A DNA stretch of 64,000 nt from Ensifer sp. IC3342 (GTDB lineage Bacteria; Pseudomonadota; Alphaproteobacteria; Rhizobiales; Rhizobiaceae), in the NCBI RefSeq assembly GCF_020193655.1, contig NZ_JADYVE010000002.1:496001-560000 (forward strand), in the 5' to 3' direction. The number at the start of each line of letters is the position of its first letter. The first letter of the stretch is position 1. Below the pieces are notes generated by a model. That model was given only the letters and a program-made list of their open reading frames with translations. It did no database searches and was not told the DNA's origin. Made by a program: the position numbers and the translations under genes. Below, in pieces: positions 18,601-27,263 of this stretch.

Positions 18601-19742
18601 CGATTACCGCCAACTGGAGCTATCCGACCGCCGTCAAGTTCGGCGCGGGCCGGATCATGGAGCTTGCCGACCACTGCAAGGCTCTCGGCATGAAAAAGCC
18701 GCTGCTCGTGACCGACCGTGGCCTTGCGCCGATGGCAATCACCCAGCACGCGCTCGACACTTTGGAGGCGGGCGGCCTCGGACGCGCCATCTTCGCCGAC
18801 GTTGACCCGAACCCGAACGACAGAAACCTGGAAGCCGGCGTGAAGGCGTTCAGGGACGGCGGCCATGACGGCGTCGTCGCCTTCGGCGGTGGTTCCGGTC
18901 TCGATCTCGGCAAATGCGTCGCCTTCATGGTCGGCCAGACGCGGCCGGTCTGGGACTTCGAGGATATCGGCGACTGGTGGACACGCGCGAGCGTGGAAGG
19001 CATTGCGCCGATCGTGGCTGTGCCGACGACCGCCGGCACCGGCTCGGAGGTGGGGCGTGCCAGCGTCATCACCAATTCGGCAAGCCACGTGAAGAAGGTG
19101 ATCTTCCACCCGAAATTCCTGCCGGGGGTAACGATCTGTGATCCGGAGCTGACGGTCGGCATGCCCAAGGTCATCACCGCCGGTACGGGCATGGATGCCT
19201 TCGCCCATTGCCTGGAGGCTTACTCCTCGCCCTTCTACCATCCGATGTCGGCGGGTATTGCGCTCGAAGGCATGCGTCTCGTCAAGGAATACCTGCCGCG
19301 CGCATACAAGGACGGCGCGGATATCGAAGCGCGTGCGAACATGATGAGTGCCGCGGCGATGGGTGCGGTCGCGTTCCAGAAGGGGCTCGGCGCGATCCAT
19401 TCGCTCTCTCATCCAGTTGGTGCGATCTACAACACGCATCACGGCATGACCAATGCCGTCGTGATGCCGCCGGTGCTGCGCTTCAACCGGCCGGCAATCG
19501 AGGACAAGATCGCGCGCGCTGCTGCCTATCTCGGCATCGCCGGCGGGTTCGACGGTTTCTATGACTACGTGTTGAAGCTGCGTGAGGAGCTTGGCGTGCC
19601 GGACAAACTTTCCGCGCTCGGCGTCGGCACCGATCGCATCGATGAAATGGCGGAAATGGCGATCGTCGATCCGACGGCTGGCGGCAACCCGGTTGAACTG
19701 ACCCTCGACGCGGCGAAAAAACTGTTCAGAGAAAGCATCTGA
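18597..19742 (+). CDS. Iron-containing (type III) alcohol dehydrogenase
   Basis: A 381-residue group III alcohol dehydrogenase. The NAD-binding GGGSGLDLGK lies at about residues 97-106 and PTTAGTGSEVG at 143-153. Metal ligands are expected at Asp200 and His204 (GTGMDAFAHCLEAY), His268 (IHSLSHPVGA) and His282 (NTHHG), all present. It shares ATGA with the upstream aldehyde dehydrogenase and is followed by a terminator, so it closes the operon. It would oxidise an alcohol, plausibly a gamma-glutamylated amino alcohol, to the aldehyde used by its neighbour; the substrate is inferred. Confidence 0.92.
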   Translation: MTITANWSYPTAVKFGAGRIMELADHCKALGMKKPLLVTDRGLAPMAITQHALDTLEAGGLGRAIFADVDPNPNDRNLEAGVKAFRDGGHDGVVAFGGGSGLDLGKCVAFMVGQTRPVWDFEDIGDWWTRASVEGIAPIVAVPTTAGTGSEVGRASVITNSASHVKKVIFHPKFLPGVTICDPELTVGMPKVITAGTGMDAFAHCLEAYSSPFYHPMSAGIALEGMRLVKEYLPRAYKDGADIEARANMMSAAAMGAVAFQKGLGAIHSLSHPVGAIYNTHHGMTNAVVMPPVLRFNRPAIEDKIARAAAYLGIAGGFDGFYDYVLKLREELGVPDKLSALGVGTDRIDEMAEMAIVDPTAGGNPVELTLDAAKKLFRESI

Positions 19743-19767
19743 GCCGGAAGCGCGTTAATTTTTCCTA

Positions 19768-19800
19768 AGCCCGGAGAGCCTGGTTCTCGGGGCTTTTTTG
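19768..19800 (+). terminator. Rho-independent terminator of the catabolic operon
   Basis: A stem AGCCCGGAGA / TCTCGGGGCT (one G-G mismatch) followed by TTTTTTG, 25 bp after the alcohol dehydrogenase stop. Confidence 0.85.
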
Positions 19801-19944
19801 TTTCTCTGCGGTCGGTAGCCAGATCGGCGGTTAATCTTTGCCCGCCAAAATTTCCATTTCGTTAACCATGTTCTGAAAGGCTTTGTTAAGGGCGCCGCCG
19901 ATGCTTCGGCCGGGCCTCGAAACAATGACGGAATGAGGTGGAAG

Positions 19945-20664
19945 ATGGCGGTCATCACATTTGCCAACGCAAAAGGCGGCGCCGGCAAGACGACGGCGGC
20001 ATTGATCCTGTCGACGGAACTGGCGAGACAGGGCAACAGGGTGGTGGTGCTCGACGCGGATCCACAGCGTTGGATCACACGCTGGTCGGAAGTTTCCGGC
20101 CACGTCGCCAATCTCGAAGTGATCTCGCACATCACGCCGGCGTCGCTGCCCTGTCATATTCGCGAACTGAAAGACGAGGCCGATTTCATCGTGATCGATC
20201 TCGCTGGCGCCAAGGATGCGATCGTCGCGCTGGCGCTCGGCCTGTCCGATCAGGTGCTGATTCCGGTCCAGGGGTGCGCGATGGACGCGCAGGGCGCCGT
20301 CCAGATCCTGGAACTGATCCGCCATATCGAACAAAGGGCGACGGTGCGCATCAAGCATTCCGTGGTGCTTACGCGCGTCAATTCGCTGGTGACTACGCGT
20401 GCACTTCAGACGATCAAAACGCTGCTCGCGTCGCGCGGTGTTGCAATGCTCGAAACGCCGATCGTCGAACGCGCCGCCTATCGCGAGATTTTCGAATGCG
20501 GCGGAACGCTGCAGACGATGGATGCGGGCCGTGTCAGCAATCTCGACAAGGCGCGCGAGAATGCACTTGCGCTTGCTCAAGAGGTCCAGGCGCTTTTGCC
20601 CGCTCGCCCGCAACGCTCCTGGGCTTCGCGGGTGCCGTCCTGGGCGCAACTGCGCGCCGCGTAG
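19945..20664 (+). CDS. Orphan ParA/VirC1-like ATPase
   Basis: A 239-residue deviant-Walker ATPase. The P-loop KGGAGKTT is at about residues 10-17 with the signature lysine, then VVVLDADPQR and VIDLAGAKD as switch and Walker B regions. It begins directly at the P-loop, with no N-terminal helix-turn-helix, as in VirC1 and ParA-like orphans rather than plasmid SopA types. No parB or centromere-like repeat is adjacent. The ATG at 19945 is preceded by GAGG. Possible roles are positioning of a polar or chemosensory complex, the next gene being a chemoreceptor, or DNA partitioning; neither is shown. Confidence 0.85.
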   Translation: MAVITFANAKGGAGKTTAALILSTELARQGNRVVVLDADPQRWITRWSEVSGHVANLEVISHITPASLPCHIRELKDEADFIVIDLAGAKDAIVALALGLSDQVLIPVQGCAMDAQGAVQILELIRHIEQRATVRIKHSVVLTRVNSLVTTRALQTIKTLLASRGVAMLETPIVERAAYREIFECGGTLQTMDAGRVSNLDKARENALALAQEVQALLPARPQRSWASRVPSWAQLRAA

Positions 20665-20940
20665 TCACGTCGCGGCCAACGCGATCATCACCTTTCTGCG
20701 GACCAGAATTGATGTTCGTCAGTTCCGGTTGAATCTTTTGTCGTCGCTGCATCGAATGGCTGTCGCGCGTAAGGCTTCCTTTACCATGGTCTTTTAACCC
20801 TGCCGATGGAAAGTGAATACGCCTCAATGTCTTATTGGCGCGGCCGCCATGAACGCGGCGACGGGTTCCCGATGCACTGCGCAGCATCCGCGGTTCCGAC
20901 CTTCCATGACCCATCGAGCTCTATGCAGGGAAGTTCACGG

Positions 20941-22458
20941 ATGAAGACGGAACCCTCCACAGGCGGCCAGGATATCGCCGGCCGTCTCAATTTCATGGCA
21001 CTGGATGAAGCCGCCAAGACAAATTTACGGGCGCTGAAGCCGATCCTGCAGAAGGAGCTCGGACCTGCGCTCGACCGCTTCTATGCAAAAGTGAAGCAGA
21101 CGCCGGACACCAACGTCTTCTTCTCGTCCGACGGACACATCAACCGTGCCAAGAACGCGCAGCTCGGTCATTGGAGCAATATCGTCGACGCGAATTTCAA
21201 CGCCGAATATGGCGCCAAGGTACGCACGATCGGCCAGGTTCACGCCAGGATCGGCCTCGAGCCCCGCTGGTATATCGGCGGCTATGCGCTGATTGCGGAG
21301 CACCTGATCGGTGCAGTTGTGAAGGCGCATTGGCCGAAGGGTGGCGTCTTCTCCCGCCAGACGACCTCGGCGGAAGAGATGGGCGCGATGCTGGCGAGCC
21401 TGATCAAGGGCGTCTTCCTCGACATGGACCTCTCCATCTCGGTTTATATGGACGCCTCCGACGTGACGAAGCAGCGCGCCGTGCAGGAGGAGGTGCTTGC
21501 CGGCGAGCGGGAACTCGTCAGCCACACGTTCGGCGCGGCATTGAAACAGATTTCCGATGGCGATCTGACTGCGCGCATAACGTCCGACCTGCCGGAGGCT
21601 TACGGCGAGCTTCGCGAAAACTTCAATCACGCCATCAGCGAACTGGCTCGGGTCATCGGCGGGATCGGTGCCGGCGCCAGCCAGATTCACCTGAACGCCA
21701 AGGAAATCGCCGATGCTGCCGACGATCTCGCAAAACGCACCGAACGACAGGCGGCCAATCTCGAGGAAACTGCAGCCGCGGTGGAACAGGTGACGCGCAC
21801 GGTGCGTCAGACGGCCGAGGGCGCCGACCAGGCCAATTCGACTGTCATTGCCGCACGCGCCAATGCCGAGCAAGGCGGCGAAGTCGTCAGCTACGCCATC
21901 GGCGTCATGCAGGAAATCCAGGCGTCCTCGGCGAGCATCGCCCGCATTGTCGATGTGATCGACGAGATCGCCTTCCAGACCAATCTGCTGGCGCTCAATG
22001 CCGGCATCGAGGCGGCGCGCGCCGGCGAGGCGGGCAGGGGCTTTGCGGTCGTCGCCTCCGAGGTGCGCGCGCTCGCGCAGCGCTGTGCCGAGGCGGCCAA
22101 GGATATCCAGTCGTTGATCGCGAAATCGCGTGAGCAGGTCGAGGACGGCGTCAACTCGGTCAACAAGGTGGCCCAATCGCTGCAGCAGATCGTGGCGCAG
22201 GTGGTGGAGGTAAGCTCGGTCTTCGGTGCGATCCGCGCGAGCACAGCCGAGCAGGCGACCGGCCTGCAGGAAGTCAACAGTGCCATCAGCCAGATGGACC
22301 AGATCACCCAGCAGAACGCGGCGATGGTGGAGCAGGCGAACGCCTCGAGCCAGGCGCTGACGGCGGAAGCCGAGCAGATTGCACGACGTCTCCGCGCATT
22401 CAGGACCTCCGGCAGTGCCAGTGCCAGTGGTGCACCGGGCTACCTAGCGGCGGCTTAG
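20941..22458 (+). CDS. Globin-coupled, soluble methyl-accepting chemotaxis protein
   Basis: About 505 residues and no transmembrane segment. Residues ~15-190 are a protoglobin sensor domain: QLGHWSNIV carries the likely proximal haem ligand His77, followed by [23 protein letters not shown] short HAMP-like segment ([23 protein letters not shown]) precedes a long coiled-coil signalling domain whose tip [41 protein letters not shown] is unmistakable. It likely senses oxygen or another haem ligand and signals through CheA. It has no obvious C-terminal CheR/CheB-binding pentapeptide. The layout matches the IcpA-type cytosolic receptor of S. meliloti. The start has AGGGAAG upstream. Confidence 0.93.
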   Translation: MKTEPSTGGQDIAGRLNFMALDEAAKTNLRALKPILQKELGPALDRFYAKVKQTPDTNVFFSSDGHINRAKNAQLGHWSNIVDANFNAEYGAKVRTIGQVHARIGLEPRWYIGGYALIAEHLIGAVVKAHWPKGGVFSRQTTSAEEMGAMLASLIKGVFLDMDLSISVYMDASDVTKQRAVQEEVLAGERELVSHTFGAALKQISDGDLTARITSDLPEAYGELRENFNHAISELARVIGGIGAGASQIHLNAKEIADAADDLAKRTERQAANLEETAAAVEQVTRTVRQTAEGADQANSTVIAARANAEQGGEVVSYAIGVMQEIQASSASIARIVDVIDEIAFQTNLLALNAGIEAARAGEAGRGFAVVASEVRALAQRCAEAAKDIQSLIAKSREQVEDGVNSVNKVAQSLQQIVAQVVEVSSVFGAIRASTAEQATGLQEVNSAISQMDQITQQNAAMVEQANASSQALTAEAEQIARRLRAFRTSGSASASGAPGYLAAA

Positions 22459-22486
22459 GTTGCTGGGCGGAGCACAGCCTCACACG

Positions 22487-22515
22487 CTCGTCATCCCTGA
22501 GCACAGGATGACGAG
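22487..22515. terminator. Bidirectional terminator-like hairpin
   Basis: A perfect 10-bp stem CTCGTCATCC / GGATGACGAG with a 9-base loop sits between the convergent chemoreceptor and FAD oxidase genes. The T-run is weak on either side. Confidence 0.55.
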
Positions 22516-22559
22516 AGCTTAGAGGTTCATTGTGCTCGGTGAGGCGCGGGAAGAATGGC

Positions 22560-23849
22560 TCAGAAGCGCCGGTCGACGAAGTGCTTTGCCTGCGCGCCGG
22601 CGTGATAGAAGGCCGATTTTACGGTCCGCCACGGATCCGGCGTGATCGGCGTTTCAGCGAGCGGAACTGCGGATGCATCGCCCATGACGTGATGGGCGAG
22701 CGCGCGCCCGAAGACGGTTCCGGGCGCAATGCCGCGGCCATTGTAGCCGCTCACGGAGATGACATTCGGCGCGAGCACGTGCATGGCGGGCAGGTTATTG
22801 GTCGTCATGCCGATGCTGCCGTCCCACCAGTACTCGAAACGAAAATCGTCGATATAGGGGAAGAGCTTGCGCAGCGAGCGGGCCGCGAAGGCGCGATGCG
22901 TGCCCTCGGCTATGGCGTCGAGGCGGCCGATCGAACCGAAGATCAGCCGGTTCTGCTGGTCCATTCGGAACGAGGTCATCACGAGCCCGGTATCCCAAGT
23001 GCCCTGACGCTCAGGCAGGATTCGCGTTGCGACCTTTTCAGGAAGCGGATTGGTGGCGAACTGGAAATAGGGGAGGATCGTCAGTTCCTGGGTGTAGGCC
23101 TTCCACGGCGCGTCGGGAACGAGGTCACCATAGGCGTTGGTCGCCAGAATGACGTGCCGGGCGGTAATGCTGCCCCGGCCGGCCTTAAGCTTCCAAAGAT
23201 CACCCTGGCGCTCGGCGGCAAACAGAGGTGTGTCGGTGAAGATCCTGGCGCCGGCGGCGAGGGCGGCGCGCGCCAACCCTCTTGCGTAGGCGAGTGGCTG
23301 GATCGTTCCAGCGCGACGGTCAAGCAACGCACCGGCAAAACCCTCGGCGCCGGACAACGCGTGAGTCTTGTCGGCCGACAGCAATTCGACCGGTGCGCCG
23401 CGCTTCTTCCACTGCGCCTCGCGGTCCTGGATGTCCTTAAGGCCGTCGGCGCCGACAGCCATATGGAGCGTGCCGTTGCGCACGGCTTCGCACTGCATAC
23501 CGTGTTTCGCGACGAGATCGTAGACAAGCGACGGACCGTCGCCGAGCTCCTTCAACAAGCGGTTTCCAGCGTCTGCGCCAAGGGTTGCCACGAGATCGTC
23601 CGGCTTCACCCACATGCCGGCGTTGACGAGACCGACATTGCGCCCGGAGCCGCCGAAGCCGATCATCCGCGCTTCGACCAAGGTTGCCTTCACGCCGTTT
23701 TCCGCAAGGTGCAGCGCGGCGGACAGGCCGGTAAAACCGCCGCCGATGATGGCTACATCGGTGGCGAGCTCGCCTGTGAGCGGACCGGTTTCAGGCGCGG
23801 CCGGTGCCGTCGCATGCCAGAGGTTGGGGAGAGCACGCTCCGTTGCCAT
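22560..23849 (-). CDS. FAD-dependent amine oxidase, PuuB/OrdL type (DAO family)
   Basis: A 429-residue flavoprotein. The N-terminal dinucleotide-binding motif is DVAIIGGGFTGLSAALHLAENG, with the acidic VEARMIGFGGSGRNVGLVNAG downstream, and the C-terminal FAD contact is SVSGYNGRGIAPGTVFGRALA. This pattern is that of gamma-glutamylputrescine oxidase and other D-amino-acid-oxidase-fold enzymes that oxidise secondary amines to an aldehyde, ammonia or amine and H2O2. ATG 23849 is preferred over 23858 because AAAGGA lies at proper spacing only from the inner ATG. It lies 3 kb from the glutamine-synthetase-like ligase, suggesting a shared pathway. Confidence 0.88.
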   Translation of the reverse strand: MATERALPNLWHATAPAAPETGPLTGELATDVAIIGGGFTGLSAALHLAENGVKATLVEARMIGFGGSGRNVGLVNAGMWVKPDDLVATLGADAGNRLLKELGDGPSLVYDLVAKHGMQCEAVRNGTLHMAVGADGLKDIQDREAQWKKRGAPVELLSADKTHALSGAEGFAGALLDRRAGTIQPLAYARGLARAALAAGARIFTDTPLFAAERQGDLWKLKAGRGSITARHVILATNAYGDLVPDAPWKAYTQELTILPYFQFATNPLPEKVATRILPERQGTWDTGLVMTSFRMDQQNRLIFGSIGRLDAIAEGTHRAFAARSLRKLFPYIDDFRFEYWWDGSIGMTTNNLPAMHVLAPNVISVSGYNGRGIAPGTVFGRALAHHVMGDASAVPLAETPITPDPWRTVKSAFYHAGAQAKHFVDRRF

Positions 23850-23953
23850 TGCGGACATTCCTTTGTCTTCAGTGCGGGAGAAGAATGCCGGAAACGCCCA
23901 ACTTTATCCTGCACCGATTGATCGTGATGGAAAACTTTCGCCAGTGATAGAAC

Positions 23954-23998
23954 CATTGTCACAAAGTTTTTCATGACAATGTTTCATGAGGTCATGAA
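23954..23998. promoter_or_regulatory. Paired palindromic operators upstream of FAD oxidase
   Basis: Two inverted repeats lie about 105-150 bp upstream of the FAD oxidase ATG: CATTGTCA-N12-TGACAATG (23954-23981) and TTCATGA-GG-TCATGAA (23983-23998). The octamer TTTCATGA also occurs as a direct repeat at 13-bp spacing. They look like sites for a dedicated but unidentified regulator. Confidence 0.5.
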
Positions 23999-24094
23999 GA
24001 CGTGCAATGCCGGGTGGCCGCCACAAGATGCGGCCACGAAACCGCCTGCGCACGTCCTTCAAAAGAGCCGGGTCCTGGCGGGATCACGGGGGAT

Positions 24095-24118
24095 GAGCGC
24101 GCTTCGCCGGGCGCGCTC
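24095..24118 (-). terminator. Hairpin downstream of the L,D-transpeptidase gene
   Basis: A perfect 8-bp stem GAGCGCGC / GCGCGCTC with an 8-base loop begins 6 bp after the stop of the minus-strand gene. No U-tract follows, so termination strength is doubtful. Confidence 0.45.
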
Positions 24119-24123
24119 CAGGA

Positions 24124-25521
24124 TCAATCGACGAACTCGACCGTCACGCCCTTGCTCACCATCTTGCCGAGCTCGGTAGCGTCCCAGTTCGTAAGGCGGA
24201 TGCAGCCGTGGCTTTGGGTCTTGCCGATCTTCGACGGATCGGGGGTGCCGTGAATGCCGTAAGTCGGCTTCGACAGTGCGATCCAGACCGTGCCGACAGG
24301 CCCGTTCGGTCCGGGCTGCAGGGTCAGGATCTTGTCGTTCGCGCCCTGCTGGAAGTTGATCTTCGGATTGTAGGTGTAGCCCGGATCGAATGCGATACGC
24401 TCGACCGACACGATGCCGGACGGGGAGGGCGTGTCCGACGAGCCGATCGTCGAAGGATAAGCGGCAATGAGCTTGTCGGCCGCATCGTAGGCGAGCACCT
24501 GCTTGCGACCCTTGTCGGCCACGATCCGCGCGACCTTTCCCGCCTTGTTCGGGCCCGGATTGATGACCTTGATGATTGTGCCCGGAATGGAAAAATCGAC
24601 GCCCGGATTGAGTTCGCGCAGGTAGTTCTCATCCATGTGGAACTTCTCGCCGAGCATCTCGACCGTGGACGTGAAGGAGAGATGCGGAAGCATCGCCTTG
24701 TGGGCATAGTCTTCCGGGATCGCCGCGACGTAGGGCCCGGCCGCGTCGGCAGCGGTGATCGTGTAGGTGGTGATCGGCAGGCCACCGTTGAAACGCAACC
24801 GTTCGAGAATGTCTTCGGTGTTGTTCGGATCGAGCGTCTCGCCGGTCGCCTGCTGCCAGGCTTCGATGGCCTTGGTAACGTTCGAACCCATCTTGCCGTC
24901 GATCACGCCTGGGGAGAAACCCTCGCGGTCAAGAAACACCTGTAGTGCGGCGATTTCCGCACGCGATTTGCCCTTCACCGTGATCGCCGGCGGCATCGGC
25001 TGCCTAAATGGCTCGTCATATTGGGGATCGTAGGCCGCCTGCTCGCTGCCATCGATCAGGCCCGGCAGGTTGTCCCGCAGTTCCTCGCGCTCGACGGGGG
25101 CCGGCTCGCGGTAGTCCGGCACCGTGCCCGTAAACTCGCCGGGCTCGGAATAGCCGTAGCCGCGGTCGCGGTAGCCATCGTCGCGGTATCCATAGCCGTC
25201 GTTCGAATAGACGTCGACGTCGCTTTGCCGGCGCCGCGCCCTGCCGTAACCGTCCGACGGCATCACTGTCGCGACGATATTGCCCCAGGGATCGACGAGA
25301 ACAGTGCGGCCGCGGTGGTCACGCATGGCGCGCACCTCGTCCCGTCCCGGCATGTAGTCGAGAATTTCGCCGTTCGGGGTAACCAGGATGACATCGCCGC
25401 CGCCGCGGTAATAGCCTTCCTGCGCGGAAGCAGGTGTAAGCTCCACGATCAAGAGGCCGGCTGCGGCCAGAAGCGAGAGACCGGTACGGGTCGCAGTCGT
25501 CACGATAGAACCTGTTTTCAT
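24124..25521 (-). CDS. L,D-transpeptidase (YkuD) with peptidoglycan-binding domain
   Basis: A 465-residue exported protein. A signal peptide (SLLAAAGLLIVELTPASAQ) precedes a low-complexity Tyr/Asp/Arg-rich segment at about residues 85-130 (DGYGYRDDGYRDRGYGY). A PG_binding_1-like repeat follows (LQVFLDREGFSPGVIDGKMGSNVTKAIEAWQ), then a C-terminal YkuD catalytic domain with HGTPDPSKIGKTQSHGCIRL containing the nucleophilic Cys. Such enzymes form 3-3 cross-links or attach proteins to peptidoglycan; LDT-rich walls are typical of Rhizobiales, which use them for polar growth. The region near residue 290 (LGEKFHMDENYLRELNPG) resembles a LysM-like spacer. Confidence 0.9.
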   Translation of the reverse strand: MKTGSIVTTATRTGLSLLAAAGLLIVELTPASAQEGYYRGGGDVILVTPNGEILDYMPGRDEVRAMRDHRGRTVLVDPWGNIVATVMPSDGYGRARRRQSDVDVYSNDGYGYRDDGYRDRGYGYSEPGEFTGTVPDYREPAPVEREELRDNLPGLIDGSEQAAYDPQYDEPFRQPMPPAITVKGKSRAEIAALQVFLDREGFSPGVIDGKMGSNVTKAIEAWQQATGETLDPNNTEDILERLRFNGGLPITTYTITAADAAGPYVAAIPEDYAHKAMLPHLSFTSTVEMLGEKFHMDENYLRELNPGVDFSIPGTIIKVINPGPNKAGKVARIVADKGRKQVLAYDAADKLIAAYPSTIGSSDTPSPSGIVSVERIAFDPGYTYNPKINFQQGANDKILTLQPGPNGPVGTVWIALSKPTYGIHGTPDPSKIGKTQSHGCIRLTNWDATELGKMVSKGVTVEFVD

Positions 25522-25837
25522 GATGATAGATCCGGGCGGTACATGCCGATTTGGACGTTAATGTGAAAAAAGTGAATCCATCGTGAACGGTTGGTTAAAA
25601 TTCATCCTGACCGTTCCGTTAACCGTACTAGATCGGTCTGGCGTCGGTTTCAACGGGGAAGAATGAGGCGGACAGGGCGCCTGAGATGTTCCTCGCCCTT
25701 ATTCCTCCTCCGTCTATGGCGGTAACGCTCTAAAGGCCGGATTGTTCAGCCGGAATTATCATGCTCGCAGCGTTTTGCTTTGCCTTATCATGCATTTGCA
25801 CCCGCGCGTGATTCGCAAGCGCCAGCCGGAGCAACTT
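25522..25837. other. Intergenic region without a convincing gene
   Basis: This 316-bp divergent gap should hold promoters for the L,D-transpeptidase gene and the DUF4432 gene. A-rich stretches at about 25560-25610 look promoter-like, with GGTTAA and TTAACC half-sites. A 20-codon frame from ATG 25663 has GGGGAAG upstream, but its peptide is unremarkable. I identify no RNA gene or repeat. Confidence 0.4.
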
Positions 25838-26680
25838 ATGGAAACGACCTTGAGCAGCACGCCTGACAGCGTCTCTCGCCACCTCCTGTTCGATCGCTCG
25901 TCGGCGCTCGACATTGCCGCCTTCGTGGTCGATGGTGTGGACCTTTCTCCCGGTTCGGCAATCCCGTCCGATGGCGACCCGCGGATCGATCATGCGCTCG
26001 CCGGCTTTCTCTTTACCTGCGGTCCCGATCACATCCGCCATCCCGAACCCATCGAAGGCCGCGACTACGGGAGGCGCTACCCTCTGCACGGTTCGCTTGC
26101 GGGCACATCCGTCATCCGGGCAGAGATGTCCGCCGACGGCACTCGTTGCGAGGCTCTGACTGAGGTGGATCTTGCTTGTGGCGGCAAGGCGGCCGTCGAG
26201 CGTCGGTGGCATGTGAGCGAAAACGGGCAAAGCGTGATGCTTGAGGATCGGGTAACGAACATCGGCGACTCGGCCTTCGCGCCGATGATGATGTACCACG
26301 TGAATATCGGTGGCCGGCTGCTCGGACCCGAAACGCATATAGTCAGTTCCTCTTTCGAAAGCGGATCGCGCGGCTGGCAGTTCGGCGAGGGCGAAAGCGC
26401 CCATTTCTGTATTCCGGCACATCACGAGGACGGTTGGTCGGAGGTTTCGCTGACGCCGTTGCCAGGGCTTGGCGGGCGGCGGCTTGCCGTTTGGTTTCGT
26501 GCGGACACGCTGCCGTTCCTGCAGATGTGGCGATGCCAACGCGCCGGCGCCAATGTCATCAGCATCGAACCGGCGTCGCATCGCCTGGCAAAGCGGGTGG
26601 AACTGGCGGCATCGGGCGAACTCGGCGTCATCGAGCCCGGCCAGTCGTGCGGCTATGCGCTCGCCTTCACGGTGTCCTGA
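25838..26680 (+). CDS. Aldose-1-epimerase-like protein (DUF4432 family)
   Basis: A 280-residue cytoplasmic protein with the galactose-mutarotase-like beta-supersandwich pattern: LHGSLAGTSVIRAEMSADG, then LEDRVTNIGDSAFAPMMMYHVNIGGRLLG with a His where epimerases carry a catalytic His, then ISIEPASHRLAKRVELAASGELGVIEPGQS. Members are thought to act on sugars or sugar acids, but most are uncharacterised. The ATG at 25838 is chosen for CCGGAG 7 bases upstream, excluding a hydrophobic leader that would start at 25742. No sugar transport or kinase gene is adjacent. Confidence 0.8.
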   Translation: METTLSSTPDSVSRHLLFDRSSALDIAAFVVDGVDLSPGSAIPSDGDPRIDHALAGFLFTCGPDHIRHPEPIEGRDYGRRYPLHGSLAGTSVIRAEMSADGTRCEALTEVDLACGGKAAVERRWHVSENGQSVMLEDRVTNIGDSAFAPMMMYHVNIGGRLLGPETHIVSSSFESGSRGWQFGEGESAHFCIPAHHEDGWSEVSLTPLPGLGGRRLAVWFRADTLPFLQMWRCQRAGANVISIEPASHRLAKRVELAASGELGVIEPGQSCGYALAFTVS

Positions 26681-26797
26681 CCCTAGGGCGAGCCGTGTGC
26701 GGAAAACCGCCTCCACCTTTATCACACCGCTCTTGTGATTGACGCCGCCTGACGCCAGGCCTAAATCAGGGCAACGCCGTTCAGAGGAAGCATCATC

Positions 26798-27136
26798 ATG
26801 GACATTCGCCAGATCAACGATGAATACTCGGTCTCCGGCCAGATCACGGTCGAGGACCTCGACGAGATCAAGGCGCTCGGGTTCAAGTCCATCGTTTGCC
26901 ACCGCCCGGATTTCGAGACCCCCGATCAGCCGACCTTCGATGCGATCGCCGCGCGCGCCGCCGAGCTGGGCCTGGAAATCACGCATATCCCCGTGGGTCC
27001 GATGGGCGTGACCGCCGATGCGGTGACCCGCATGGTCGATGCATTGGACGAGTTCCAGCGCCCGATGCTCGGCTATTGCCGTTCCGGCGCCCGCTCCACC
27101 GCAGTTTATCAGCAGACGCAGCACATCCGCAGCTGA
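26798..27136 (+). CDS. BLH-type phosphatase-like domain protein (DUF442/TIGR01244)
   Basis: A 112-residue stand-alone domain resembling the N-terminal part of the beta-lactamase hydrolase-like protein Blh. The segment YCRSGARS near residue 93 is the CX5R-type phosphatase loop of tyrosine/dual-specificity phosphatases. Many rhizobial Blh proteins are fused to a metallo-beta-lactamase sulfur dioxygenase domain tied to sulfide metabolism; no such domain follows here. GAGGAAG lies before the ATG. The enzymatic substrate is unknown. Confidence 0.85.
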   Translation: MDIRQINDEYSVSGQITVEDLDEIKALGFKSIVCHRPDFETPDQPTFDAIAARAAELGLEITHIPVGPMGVTADAVTRMVDALDEFQRPMLGYCRSGARSTAVYQQTQHIRS

Positions 27137-27263
27137 CGGGATCGGTTGCCGCCTGCCGAGCGAACCGCTACGGCACCCCTCTGCGCGGCAGGGCACAGGG
27201 GTAAAGAAGAGTACCTCAATTGAGATTGTAAGGGCTGGCGTCGGAGTTCGGCTCTTGTCTCCC

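Noticed and set aside
25663-25725. A 20-codon frame in the L,D-transpeptidase/DUF4432 gap that could be a leader peptide
   Set aside because: There is no codon bias, no attenuator hairpin after it and no amino acid run; GGGGAAG alone is weak evidence.
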